From contig DAIRUS010000010.1 of assembly GCA_036803205.1 (NCBI GenBank), forward strand, positions 1-29,440: a DNA stretch of 29,440 bases, given 5' to 3'. The notes beneath the pieces are model-generated. The model saw only the letters and a list, made by a program, of their open reading frames with translations. It was not told the DNA's origin and did no database searches. The stretch is from DAIRUS01 sp036803205. GTDB taxonomy: Bacteria > Patescibacteriota > Minisyncoccia > Minisyncoccales > GBS-2. The translations under genes were made by a program, and so were the position numbers. Positions 14,893-23,336 of the stretch are shown in pieces; positions within the stretch are counted from its first letter, which is position 1; every line of letters begins with the position of its first letter.

Positions 14893-14940
14893 CAATAACC
14901 TATCTCCAATAACCTATCTTATAGATAGATTATATAAGAT
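14893..14940. repeat. Direct repeat CAATAACCTATCT and a hairpin
   Basis: CAATAACCTATCT occurs at 14893-14905 and 14907-14919 (14-base period). ATCTTATA (14916-14923) and TATAAGAT (14933-14940) form an inverted repeat 16 bases after the nitroreductase stop. It may be a weak transcript end or a binding site; there is no T-run. Confidence 0.5.
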
Positions 14941-14956
14941 TGATATTGTAAATTTT

Positions 14957-15547
14957 TCACCAATTTTCTTTTTTAAATTTTCCATATTGATTCCAGTATA
15001 AAATTTCTTTAAGGGGTCTTTTAGGAACATGAAGAACATTATTTTCATCTCGCCAATAATTTTCTCTTTTTTCCTCAATTACTGGTTTTTCCGCTGGATA
15101 GCCCAAAGCTATTACCAAATCAAGGAAGCAATGTTTAGGTAAACTAAAAATCTTTTCTTCTAAATTCTGAGACTGAAAGACTTTTATAATACAAGAACCA
15201 ATCCCTTTTTCAAAAGCTGCCAAAACAATATTTTCAGCTGCCAAACCCACATCATACTCAAAGTCCTGAGAACGGATTTTTTTATTCACCAAAACTAAAA
15301 TATAAGCTACCGGTCGATTTTCTCTTGTTCTCAGTTTCTCAATCTTTCCACCAAAATAGACATTTTCAAAAACCTTATCGGTAAGAATAGGGTCATCAAC
15401 AACAAGATATTCAAGGGGCTGTAAATTTCTGGCTGAAGGAGCTAATCTGCCAGCATTAACCAACTTTTCTAAAATCTTTTTTGAAATTTTCTTTTTTTTA
15501 AAAAGCCGAATTGTCCTCCTTTTTAAAATTGTTTCATAAGTAGTCAT
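14957..15547 (-). CDS. Nitroreductase family protein
   Basis: FMN-binding nitroreductase fold, 196 residues from ATG at 15547 (a GTG at 15562 would add five residues). Motifs: ETILKRRTIRLFKKKKIS, LVNAGRLAPSARNLQPLEYL for FMN binding, DVGLAAENIVLAAFEKGIGS in the middle and LVIALGYPAEKPV near the end. It probably reduces small aromatic or quinone-like compounds, or acts in flavin handling; the substrate cannot be inferred. It follows the Gmad2-GerMN gene by 17 bases and is likely in the same transcript. Confidence 0.9.
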   Translation of the reverse strand: MTTYETILKRRTIRLFKKKKISKKILEKLVNAGRLAPSARNLQPLEYLVVDDPILTDKVFENVYFGGKIEKLRTRENRPVAYILVLVNKKIRSQDFEYDVGLAAENIVLAAFEKGIGSCIIKVFQSQNLEEKIFSLPKHCFLDLVIALGYPAEKPVIEEKRENYWRDENNVLHVPKRPLKEILYWNQYGKFKKENW

Positions 15548-15564
15548 TTTTTGATAGCTCACTC

Positions 15565-16395
15565 TTATGGCTGAAATAATTCTTCTGGTAAAAATTGAAC
15601 TTTTTTCACTTGGGGAAATTGTTTTGCCGTTTGTTCAATTTGAAACCACAAAATCCCTACCCGACAAGAACCACCGGTTGTTTTGTTAAGAGGGTCTTTA
15701 AACTCTAAAATCAAAGTGCCATCATCTTTTAAGTTGGCTCCAACCAAACTAAAACCATCTAAGGGATATTCAGTGGTAATTCCTTGATTTATCTCAAAAT
15801 CAGTCAAATTTTCCTTTCCTTTTAGCAAAAGTTTTATTGTTTCCTGAATAGGAGTTTTTGTTAGCGGAATGTCTCTTTCAATTGCCACTAAACCATCTCT
15901 TGAACATTTAATATCTCCCCCTTCGTCTTGATCTTTTTCCGGGTTGTAATAATAAAGCAAAATTTTCCTGGTTGCCAATTTTTCAAATTGGACAGGTACT
16001 TCAAAGATCCTTTGATACTCTGGCAAGCCTGTAGGGTTGGCGCTGAAAAATCTCAATACTCCAGTTTCGGTTAAAGGATTCATAAAATCCAGTTCTCCTT
16101 CAAAAGAAACAAAATTTTCAGTCATCCAATCTTCTTTTGCTGTTAAAATCGCTTCGCCCAAAAAATTGTTGTTTTCATCGTAAAGTTTGGCTAAAAACTC
16201 AGCCTCAAAAAACCAAAAACCTCTCGCCTGCCCTTCAATTTTGAGCGGGCTTTTGATTTTTTCGTTTCTTTTTGGTGAAGATATTAAAATCTCTTCCTCG
16301 GGTTTGATTTCTTTTGGTTTTAAAATGAAAAAATAGAGTGAAAAGCCAAGACCAAAGATTAAAACAAAAATTAAAATTAGTAAATTTTTTTTCAT
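15565..16395 (-). CDS. Gmad2 plus GerMN domain exported protein
   Basis: From ATG at 16395 the product has 276 residues. MKKNLLILIFVLIFGLGFSL is a signal-anchor without a lipobox Cys. Residues about 35-140 form the Gmad2 immunoglobulin-like domain (LISSPKRNEKIKSPLKIEGQ, then GLRFF-like strands), and residues about 150-270 the GerMN domain (KILLYYYNPEKDQ, then TPIQETIKLLLKG, and VGILWFQIEQTAKQFP). This domain pair is common in exported proteins of Gram-positive and CPR bacteria and probably binds cell-wall or surface partners. The longer start at 16440 overlaps the GIDE-LemA gene and adds a basic tail ahead of the signal, so I prefer 16395, five bases after that gene's stop. Confidence 0.85.
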   Translation of the reverse strand: MKKNLLILIFVLIFGLGFSLYFFILKPKEIKPEEEILISSPKRNEKIKSPLKIEGQARGFWFFEAEFLAKLYDENNNFLGEAILTAKEDWMTENFVSFEGELDFMNPLTETGVLRFFSANPTGLPEYQRIFEVPVQFEKLATRKILLYYYNPEKDQDEGGDIKCSRDGLVAIERDIPLTKTPIQETIKLLLKGKENLTDFEINQGITTEYPLDGFSLVGANLKDDGTLILEFKDPLNKTTGGSCRVGILWFQIEQTAKQFPQVKKVQFLPEELFQP

Positions 16396-16399
16396 ATTT

Positions 16400-17809
16400 T
16401 TAAATGGAAACCTCCGGCTTAATCGCTTCTCCACGAGCAATACTCACAAAATCCATTTCTTTTAATTTAAGAAGTAAAGAAATAAATAAAAATGGAATTT
16501 GTTTAATAACAGTATTATACTTTCTTGTTGTCCGATTGTAAAACTCTCGAGAATAAGCAATTCTTTCTTCGGTGTCAATCAAAATTCTCATTAATTTTTG
16601 GAAATTTTCTGAGGCTTTCAGGTTAGGATAGCGTTCAATTGTGGCAACCAAGGCACCAATGACTGGTTTTCTTTCTTCTTTTAAATCTTTGGAAAAAACT
16701 AGTTTTGCCCTTCCCTCAGCGACAATTTTTTGAAGCTCGCTCTCATGTTTAATATAACTTTTAACCGCTTCAATGATATTAGAAATTAAATCGTCCCTTC
16801 TTTTTAGTTCAACATCAATATTACTTAAAGCATTTAAAGCCCGATGTTTAAGAGTAATAATTCGATTATAAAGAGAAAATAGAGAGGTTCCTAGAATAAT
16901 ACTGTTGCCCAGGAAAAGAGAGATTAAAAGCTTAGTCGGGTTTATCTTCAAAAAATAGTTAATTGACAAGAGAGTAAAGGTGAATCCAATGGCAAGAAAA
17001 AAATGGCTCATATAAGTTAAATTTGATCCCCGATAAAAATCTCGGACATATTGGTCGCGATTTTTTTTACTAATTACGAGAGGATGATTTTCTGCTTCAC
17101 ATAAGACGAGTTGACCGTTTTTTCTTGAAACCATCCCGTGGACAAAAACCTTTGTTCCTGGCCTTAAAACAAATTCGCTTATCCTATATTTTTCTTCCGG
17201 AAAAAAAAAGAAAAACCACTTTTCGTCTTCAGGGTGCCACGGCTGATGGATTAATAGTGGTTCACAGTCAATCTCGCTATTTTTTGGATTGGGAACGTCT
17301 TCTTTTTTAGAAGGAATTTCATAACCTGAAAAGTCTTTATCTAAATTTGTTAAGTCTATCTTTAATTTGCCTCTTTCGTCTTTAATATAAAAAGGGATAA
17401 AATGGACAAGGTTTTCAACAATCTTCCAATACTCATTTTTTCCTTCTTTGACATACTTTTCTTTTATGCTGTGAAAATAAACACAAGGAGTTTTAGTATA
17501 TGGAGACCTTAAAATCTCTTCTCCCTCTGGTTCAACAATTCCTTCGCCAACAAAAGGAACACCGTCTACCGCTTCATCGGTTTCTAAAAGAGGTAAACTT
17601 TCTATATCAAAAATAATCTTTTCAAATTTCTGAAACTCCTTCGTAAAATAAATCGTCGAGATAATGATTAATAGACCACAGAGAAAAAATTTAACCGCCA
17701 TTACAGGCGGTGAGAAACATTCTCTACATCCCCTTCCCGGAAAAATAACAATCAAAAGACAAATAAGCCATAAAAGAGAAAAAGTTGAAATCAAAGTGAT
17801 TCTTTTCAT
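16400..17809 (-). CDS. GIDE/BAM domain fused to LemA
   Basis: A 469-residue membrane protein. Two N-terminal helices (about 6-25 and 36-57) enclose a Cys-containing loop. Residues about 70-260 match the GIDE domain (also called BAM, 'beside a membrane'; MUL1-like without RING): EGIVEPEGEEILRSPYTKTP, CVYFHSIKEKYV, and RPGTKVFVHGMVSRKNGQLV. Two more helices lie about 272-315. Residues about 315-465 are the LemA helical bundle: YNRIITLKHRALNALSNID, VELKRRDDLISNIIEAVKSY, ERYPNLKASENFQKLM, EERIAYSREFYNRTTRKYN. Both parts are usually separate proteins linked to envelope stress and membrane quality control. The fusion itself is visible as one uninterrupted frame. It begins 31 bases after the DegV gene ends. 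Confidence 0.88.
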   Translation of the reverse strand: MKRITLISTFSLLWLICLLIVIFPGRGCRECFSPPVMAVKFFLCGLLIIISTIYFTKEFQKFEKIIFDIESLPLLETDEAVDGVPFVGEGIVEPEGEEILRSPYTKTPCVYFHSIKEKYVKEGKNEYWKIVENLVHFIPFYIKDERGKLKIDLTNLDKDFSGYEIPSKKEDVPNPKNSEIDCEPLLIHQPWHPEDEKWFFFFFPEEKYRISEFVLRPGTKVFVHGMVSRKNGQLVLCEAENHPLVISKKNRDQYVRDFYRGSNLTYMSHFFLAIGFTFTLLSINYFLKINPTKLLISLFLGNSIILGTSLFSLYNRIITLKHRALNALSNIDVELKRRDDLISNIIEAVKSYIKHESELQKIVAEGRAKLVFSKDLKEERKPVIGALVATIERYPNLKASENFQKLMRILIDTEERIAYSREFYNRTTRKYNTVIKQIPFLFISLLLKLKEMDFVSIARGEAIKPEVSI

Positions 17810-17840
17810 TTTTCTTTCTTAAAGTTTTTCTGATTGTAAA

Positions 17841-18719
17841 TTAAATCTCACACCAGGCAAGAATTAAAATTCCAGGTCCAGTTGGGGCGCCAACAACATT
17901 ATTAATAATATTTGTAAAAACTACTTTAGCATTTTGAAAATTTTTCTCAATCATTTCTTTTAACTTTTGAGTCGACTCCAAATCATCACCATGAGTGATT
18001 ATTACTCTGATTGTTTTAGCGGTGTTTTTTATTCTTTGATTTTCCTTTTCAAATTGTTTAAATAAAACCATTACTTTATCTTGGGCTCGAATTTTAATCC
18101 CACCAGGCTTTAAATAACCATTTTTAAAAGTAATTAAAACCCGAATTCCTCTTTTAGCCATTTCTCTTAAAAAATTTGCTATCAATGGAGAAATTCTTCC
18201 GCTAGCTTCCATCCATTTTGGATCTTCGAGTAGTCCGAAAAAACGAATTTTGGAACGAAAATCTTTCAACTCCTCAACAATTTCCTCTATTTTCTTTCCC
18301 TCTTTAATTAAATCAATTGCCCTCAAAACTAAAAGGGATTCTCCTCCGCTACCGTTCAAAGAATCAACCACAAAAATTTTCTCTTGGACTTGGGCCGGTA
18401 AAAAAGTTTTAGCAGTAATTGCCGAATTATAAGTACCAGAATGTCTTGAGGTTAAGGTAATACAAATAATGTTTTCAAATTTGTTTAATTGCTCTTTATA
18501 TTTATCTAAAAAATCTTTTGGTGAGGGCTGAGAAGTCTTACCAAAACTTTTAATTCCTCTTTTCTCTAATTCTCTCATTTTCTGGAAGGTATTTTCGCCA
18601 GGTAAATTTTCTATTTCCGGCCAATCTAATTTTACCGGCACAATGCCGATTTGATGTTCTTCAATGATTTCTCGCGGCAAATCTGCTGCTTCGTCAACAA
18701 TGAGACCAATTTTTGCCAT
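17841..18719 (-). CDS. DegV family fatty acid-binding protein
   Basis: A 292-residue DegV protein (FakB-like), which binds a fatty acid for phosphorylation by a FakA kinase. Motifs: IGLIVDEAADLPREIIEEHQ at the start, KTSQPSPKDF, ICITLTSRHSGTYNSA and VVDSLNGSGGES. The last deviates slightly from the usual VDSxxxSxGxG. There is no FakA (Dak-type) gene in the window, so its kinase must lie elsewhere or be absent. Three copies of an AT-rich 9-mer lie directly upstream. Confidence 0.9.
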   Translation of the reverse strand: MAKIGLIVDEAADLPREIIEEHQIGIVPVKLDWPEIENLPGENTFQKMRELEKRGIKSFGKTSQPSPKDFLDKYKEQLNKFENIICITLTSRHSGTYNSAITAKTFLPAQVQEKIFVVDSLNGSGGESLLVLRAIDLIKEGKKIEEIVEELKDFRSKIRFFGLLEDPKWMEASGRISPLIANFLREMAKRGIRVLITFKNGYLKPGGIKIRAQDKVMVLFKQFEKENQRIKNTAKTIRVIITHGDDLESTQKLKEMIEKNFQNAKVVFTNIINNVVGAPTGPGILILAWCEI

Positions 18720-18720
18720 T

Positions 18721-18766
18721 ATTTTATATTACCACTTTTTTATATTATTTTTTATATTACTACCTG
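18721..18766. repeat. Three copies of TTTATATTA
   Basis: TTTATATTA is repeated three times between the DegV gene and the PPAT-HIT gene, just upstream of DegV. On the minus strand this gives TAATATAAA, able to serve as stacked -10-like boxes, but no -35 is convincing. Confidence 0.45.
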
Positions 18767-18782
18767 TTGAAGTTTATTATTT

Positions 18783-19610
18783 TTAAATTATAAAACTTTT
18801 AATTTTTTGAGCAATCTTTTTCATTTTCAGTCTTGAATTTGGTTTTTTAGGCAAAGAAACTACATCCTGACTCTCTCCCTCAAATCTGGGAATTAAATGA
18901 ACATGGGCGTGATGAACTTCTCCTCCAAAAACCGGAGAAATTACCCAGTCGGTTTTCATTGCCTTTCTAATGCTGTTGGCGACTTTTCCCACAACTTCAA
19001 AATATCTTCCAAGACAAGGAATATCCCAAACCCAGCGAAAGTGCTTTTTGGGAATGACCAATGTATGGCCGAGAGCTTGTGGTTTTTCATCTAAAAAGGC
19101 TAAAAAATCCTTATTTTCGTAAATTTTTATCACCTTTTTTTTGCCTTCTATGATTCGACAAAAAACACATCTTTTTCCTTTATCATCTATCTCACCTCGT
19201 AAAATTCTCGTACAAGAAATTGGTTTTCCATCTTCGGCTAAAACAAAATTAATTTTGGCAATCCTAATTGGGCTTTGCCCCTTTTTCTTTCTTTCTTTAT
19301 TAATTTTCACGGCATTTCTTAAGGTTTCCGGCGAAACAACAATGAAATCAAATTTTTCTTTTAAGGTTGGTCCAAAAATATCATCAATTTTTTTTATTTT
19401 TGCCTTAACCTTGAATTCCTTTCTAACCCATCTCTCTAATTTCTCTTTTCGCCGAAAATAACTTTTTACTTCTCTTTTTTTCAATCTTTTGGCAAAATCT
19501 TCAGAAGTTAAACCAATGGTTACCTTACCTAACCTAAAACCTCTTTTTAATAAAGCCTTATGACCGTCATGTAAAATTTCAAATGTTCCTCCAACAATAA
19601 CTTTTTTCAT
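18783..19610 (-). CDS. Fusion of archaeal-type nucleotidyltransferase (PPAT-like) and HIT hydrolase
   Basis: From ATG at 19610 the product has 275 residues. Residues 1-140 are an HxGH nucleotidyltransferase: KKVIVGGTFEILHDGHKALL (HDGH 14-17) and a C-terminal ISCTRILRGE. The GGTF...LHxGH start and the ISxTRI end are those of archaeal/eukaryotic-type phosphopantetheine adenylyltransferase (CoaD function). Residues 146-275 are HIT: CVFC (148-151, zinc-type), NKDFLAFLDEKPQALGHTLV, and the active-site H-H-A-H-V-H-L-I-P-R (H234, H236, H238). HIT proteins cleave nucleoside phosphoramidates or dinucleotides. A longer start at 19700 would overlap hydA and adds residues not in the family. It follows hydA by 58 bases. 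Confidence 0.87.
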   Translation of the reverse strand: MKKVIVGGTFEILHDGHKALLKRGFRLGKVTIGLTSEDFAKRLKKREVKSYFRRKEKLERWVRKEFKVKAKIKKIDDIFGPTLKEKFDFIVVSPETLRNAVKINKERKKKGQSPIRIAKINFVLAEDGKPISCTRILRGEIDDKGKRCVFCRIIEGKKKVIKIYENKDFLAFLDEKPQALGHTLVIPKKHFRWVWDIPCLGRYFEVVGKVANSIRKAMKTDWVISPVFGGEVHHAHVHLIPRFEGESQDVVSLPKKPNSRLKMKKIAQKIKSFII

Positions 19611-19668
19611 TTTGTTGATTGAATTTTTCTCGTTGACTAACTGGTTATTATTCCTTTTAAGCGATAAT

Positions 19669-20946
19669 CTAATGGGTGGCGCAGGAAATGCAGGGGTCAT
19701 AAACTCGGATTAAAGATCTGATTTTTCGAATCTGATCTTTTTTCCCCAAATTTAAAACATTTGGCAGCAAAACTTTGAGATCTTCTTCAAGATTATATAA
19801 AAATTGGACAGTGGGAGTAATAATGTTGCAATTGAAAATTCGGCCATCTTTATCGATTTCATAATAATGAAAAAGGATTCCCCGCGGAGCTTCCAAGACC
19901 GACAGACCGCTAGCTGGTTTGAATTTAATTTCAGGTTTCTCTTCTTTTAAAGGGAATTTCAAAATTTCTTTAATTAAATTTTTCGAAATTTCCAAAAAAT
20001 TTAAAACCTCAATCGCCTGGGAGAAAAGGTTAAAGAAAGTGTTTTTAAAAAATGCTTCTTCTGAAATTTTGTTTTCTTTTTTAAATTCTTCTAATTTTTC
20101 TTTTGCTATTCCCTCTAAAAATTTTCCGTTGTTATTAATTCTGGCAATGGCACCAACCATATAGGGTCTTCCTTTAAATTTCACTTTTTTTGTTGGTGGG
20201 TTTTTCAAGTCTTCTTCAATTTTAGTTGAATAAAAATCACCAACAGTGAATTTTTCTTCGCTAATTTTAATAATCCTTTCTAAATAAAATGGGTAATCTT
20301 TATTATTGAAAACAGTGGCAAAAAGGGTTTTTCTTTCAAAATCGGGATAGTTAATTTTTTTGAAAGTATCGACTAAAAAAACTGCGTCGTTAATAGCAAA
20401 GGAAATTTTTTTCAAAATTTTTTTAAATCTTTCTTTTTCTGGAAGCCTTGAAAAGCCACCGACAATCGGAGTGATTGGGTGAACCACTCTTCCTCCAACA
20501 ATTTTTGTGATTTCTTCGGCAATTTCCCTTATTCTCAAAGCAGCTTTTGATTCTTTTTTAAATTTCTTTAAAAGAGCTAAGTCGTTTTCAATATTGAAAA
20601 AATCGGGCAAAGAAAGAAAAAACAGATGCAAGGTATGGCTATCAATGATATTAGCAGCTAAAAGCAGTTTTCTTAATAAAACAGTTTGCTCGGAAATTTT
20701 AATATCCAGAGCTTTTTCTAAGGCGGTACAACTAGCCAAAATATGAGGGACAGGACAAATTCCGCAAATTCTTGAAACAACGATTGGTGCTTCAAAGTAT
20801 CTTCTACCAATTAAAATCCCCTCAATTTGCCTCAAACCCAAAAGTGTTTGGAATTTTAATTCTTCAATTTTTCCGGTTTTAGTTACTTTCGCCCAAAAAC
20901 CTGCTTCCCCTTCAATTTTATGAATATGCGGTATCGTAATTTTCAT
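19669..20946 (-). CDS. [NiFe] hydrogenase large (alpha) subunit, group 3b-like, no C-terminal tail
   Basis: Catalytic subunit holding the NiFe(CN)2CO site. It has 425 residues, as group 3b (sulfhydrogenase) alpha subunits. Start KITIPHIHKIEGEAGFWAKV; first ligand motif RICGICPVPH with C61 and C64; the second is DPCISCATH with C419 and C422. The stop codon follows the His directly, so the usual cleavable tail after this His is missing. The middle holds GGRVVHPITPIVGGFSRLP and a TPTVQFLYNLEEDL segment near the end, both typical. It overlaps the small subunit gene by ATGA (20943-20946). The beta and gamma partners and all Hyp maturation genes are absent from the window. Confidence 0.93.
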   Translation of the reverse strand: MKITIPHIHKIEGEAGFWAKVTKTGKIEELKFQTLLGLRQIEGILIGRRYFEAPIVVSRICGICPVPHILASCTALEKALDIKISEQTVLLRKLLLAANIIDSHTLHLFFLSLPDFFNIENDLALLKKFKKESKAALRIREIAEEITKIVGGRVVHPITPIVGGFSRLPEKERFKKILKKISFAINDAVFLVDTFKKINYPDFERKTLFATVFNNKDYPFYLERIIKISEEKFTVGDFYSTKIEEDLKNPPTKKVKFKGRPYMVGAIARINNNGKFLEGIAKEKLEEFKKENKISEEAFFKNTFFNLFSQAIEVLNFLEISKNLIKEILKFPLKEEKPEIKFKPASGLSVLEAPRGILFHYYEIDKDGRIFNCNIITPTVQFLYNLEEDLKVLLPNVLNLGKKDQIRKIRSLIRVYDPCISCATH

Positions 20947-21704
20947 AATGCTTTTAATTTTTCTAAATGGTCTCTTATTCCGAAAATTTCTAAATTATCT
21001 TCGATTTCTTCTGGTTTTTTGAATTTTTTCAGTGTTTCAAGAAAACCCTTTGGGCTAGCTTTCTTTATAATTCCCCGGCAACCATAACACAAAATTCCAT
21101 TTATTGGACAAACAGCCTTGCAACCTGCTAAAGAAATAGGTCCCAAACATGGTTCTCTTTTTCTTAAAAAACAACTTTCTTTTCCCTGATGCAGACACTG
21201 AGTGCAAACTGGTTTTTGAGGAATTTCTGAAATTTTCCCTTTGATTAATTGATTGGCATATTTTAAAAATTCTTCGCCATTTATCGGACAACCAGGAATG
21301 GCAAAATCAACTTTAACAAAATTATCAACCTCCTTGATTTCTGGATTTAAAACTCCATCCAATCTTTTAAAGATATATCTGATTGTTCTTTCTTTTCCTT
21401 GATAATTTTTCATTTCTGGAATCCCTCCCAAAGTTGCACAATTTCCTATGGTAACTAAAATTTTTGACTCTTTTCTAATTTTTTTTAACAATTTTATTTC
21501 TTCTTTTTTAATAGCTAGCCCCTCAACAAAAGAAACATCAATTTCAATCTTGCCTTTTGGAAAAGGTGCTTCTTCAATTAAAGAAAAATCAATCAATTTA
21601 ACTTTTCTTAAGAAGTCAAAAAATTTTTTGCCAAGGTCTAACAAAACAAACTGGCAACCCTCGCAAGAAGTTAAAGAAAAGAAGGCAACTTTAGGTTTTT
21701 TCAT
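20943..21704 (-). CDS. [NiFe] hydrogenase small (delta) subunit, group 3b-like
   Basis: Electron-transfer subunit of 253 residues. The proximal [4Fe-4S] ligands are C14 and C17 (TSCEGC), C89 (TIGNC) and C139 (IPGCPING). A second set at C167, C170, C178, C186, C195, C199, C206 and C209 (VCTQC, SC, PCLGPISLAGC, VCPINGILCYGCRG) can hold two more [4Fe-4S] clusters. This arrangement, without a Tat signal, is that of cytosolic group 3 delta subunits. It begins 15 bases after the DUF6390 gene. The electron acceptor for the last cluster is not encoded here. Confidence 0.92.
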   Translation of the reverse strand: MKKPKVAFFSLTSCEGCQFVLLDLGKKFFDFLRKVKLIDFSLIEEAPFPKGKIEIDVSFVEGLAIKKEEIKLLKKIRKESKILVTIGNCATLGGIPEMKNYQGKERTIRYIFKRLDGVLNPEIKEVDNFVKVDFAIPGCPINGEEFLKYANQLIKGKISEIPQKPVCTQCLHQGKESCFLRKREPCLGPISLAGCKAVCPINGILCYGCRGIIKKASPKGFLETLKKFKKPEEIEDNLEIFGIRDHLEKLKAL

Positions 21705-21719
21705 TCTTTTATTTTAATT

Positions 21720-22436
21720 TTATTTTTTAATTTTAGCAACAAAACTAGCGGTTTGAATTGAAAGTTCTGTGTATTTTTTCAAACTTCTCAATTCAGTTTG
21801 GGAAAGCTTTTCCAAAGCCAAATCCCAATGGAAAGAAATAAAGTCGCCAATTTTAACTTTTGGCAAGATTCTTTTGTCCCAAAAAATCTTTCTTTTTATT
21901 GGCTTTCCCAAAAAATAATGTTTTTCTTTTAACAATGGTTGATGTTCTATTTCCAAATTTACAATTTGAAATTTAGAATCTGCAATTTTTAAAACTCTTC
22001 CCCAACTAATTTTGCAAAGATCTTTCATCCCTTCAGTTAATTCCAAGGTTTTTTCAATGGGACCAGCAACTAAAACGTGGAAAGAATGATGAGGTCTAGC
22101 GCTTTCTGGCAAAATTTTTGCCAACCTTGGCTTTTGAAAATCTTTCTCTATCATCTCTCTCAATTTTGAAATCCTCACTTTTTCTAACAATTCATTACCA
22201 ATCCAATAAGCCCTAACCACTCTTTCATTAAAAGGGTCGGAAATTTTATTTTCTTTAGCAATCAATTGGTAATAAAAAAAGGCGCCTTTAAAGCTTTCAA
22301 GAATTTTTCTAATTTTGGGAACTTTTTCGTTTAACAAAAAGTGGAAGAGCTCATCGCCTTCTTTCTCTCTCATACCACAAAGACCAAATCTCTGTGGAGG
22401 AAAACTGTAAAGAGCGGCGGTTTTAAATCCTGACAT
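21720..22436 (-). CDS. DUF6390-like hydrogenase-linked protein
   Basis: A 238-residue soluble protein. The N-terminus TAALYSFPPQRFGLCGMREK (with the FPPxRFGLCG motif), a middle RPHHSFHVLVAGPI and a C-terminal FISFHWDLALEKLSQTE are features I associate with DUF6390, a family often placed next to hydrogenase genes. A Cys in FGLCG, conserved His residues (HHSFH, FHWD) and a lack of membrane segments suggest a maturation or metal-handling role, but this is inference. It overlaps the end of the EamA gene by 14 bases and is directly upstream of the two hydrogenase subunits, so it should be translated with them. Confidence 0.7.
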   Translation of the reverse strand: MSGFKTAALYSFPPQRFGLCGMREKEGDELFHFLLNEKVPKIRKILESFKGAFFYYQLIAKENKISDPFNERVVRAYWIGNELLEKVRISKLREMIEKDFQKPRLAKILPESARPHHSFHVLVAGPIEKTLELTEGMKDLCKISWGRVLKIADSKFQIVNLEIEHQPLLKEKHYFLGKPIKRKIFWDKRILPKVKIGDFISFHWDLALEKLSQTELRSLKKYTELSIQTASFVAKIKK

Positions 22437-23328
22437 AAATTAGTTTTTTCAATTTTTTTATTTTTTCAAAAGTTTCTTTTGTAAACAAAATTATTAAAAT
22501 TCCCAAAATTATTAAAATTGCTGAAAAAAATTCCTTTGGCGAAACTTTATCACCTGAAACTAAATTCAAAAAAGTAGTAATTGGAGAACCAAAAAGTAAA
22601 ATGGCGGTTGCCTGAGAGACAGGAACGAATTTTAAGCCATTATACCAAGTCATTACATAAAAAAATAAAATAATTGCCGTAATTAAAACCCATCCCAGTT
22701 GTTTTAAAGTAAGACCAATTATTAAGTGAATTTGATTAGTAGAAAACAAAAAGAGAAAAACAAAAATTGCGCCAAAAAACATCCTTCCCCAGGCAACAAT
22801 TCTCCCTTCCAAATTTTTTAAAGTATATTTTGAAATTGTATTTTCTATCGCCCAAAGCAAAGTGGCTAAGAAAATCAATAAATCTCCTTTGTTGAGATTT
22901 AGGGGAAGTTTTTTTAACAAGATTAAATTGGCAATTAAGAGAATTAATCCACCAAATAAAAATTTTCTATCTATTTTTTCTTTCAAAAACAAAGTAGCTA
23001 AAATGGCTACCCAAATGAACATTGTTTTGTGGATGAAAGAACCTTGAGCAGCTGTAGTTTGCGCTAGTCCTTTAAAAAACAATAAGAAAGGAATACTCCC
23101 TCCGACCAGACCAATGGCAATTAATAAAAGCCATTGTTTTTTAGTTAATTGTTTTAATTTTTGCCAATCTTTAAAAAAAAGCAAGCTGGTCAAAAAAATA
23201 GCAACGGTTAAAACCCGTAAAAAAGTGTAAATATATGGGTTAACAACGCTAACACCAAACTTATTAATGAAAATGGCAAAGCCAGAAATGATAGCAGTTG
23301 AAAAAACTAAAAAATGCCCCTTGCTCAT
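22423..23328 (-). CDS. EamA/DMT family transporter
   Basis: A 301-residue protein with ten predicted membrane helices in two EamA repeats (about 1-135 and 145-285). The start ATAIISGFAIFINKFGVSVV and WLLLIAIGLVGGSIPFLLFF are typical, and the second repeat begins LLIFLATLLWAIENTISKYT. The family carries diverse metabolites and the substrate cannot be told. Its promoter stands so close that the mRNA would begin at or near the start codon. It heads the hydrogenase transcript, but a functional link is not shown. Confidence 0.88.
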   Translation of the reverse strand: MSKGHFLVFSTAIISGFAIFINKFGVSVVNPYIYTFLRVLTVAIFLTSLLFFKDWQKLKQLTKKQWLLLIAIGLVGGSIPFLLFFKGLAQTTAAQGSFIHKTMFIWVAILATLFLKEKIDRKFLFGGLILLIANLILLKKLPLNLNKGDLLIFLATLLWAIENTISKYTLKNLEGRIVAWGRMFFGAIFVFLFLFSTNQIHLIIGLTLKQLGWVLITAIILFFYVMTWYNGLKFVPVSQATAILLFGSPITTFLNLVSGDKVSPKEFFSAILIILGILIILFTKETFEKIKKLKKLIYVRI

Positions 23329-23336
23329 GATTTTAA

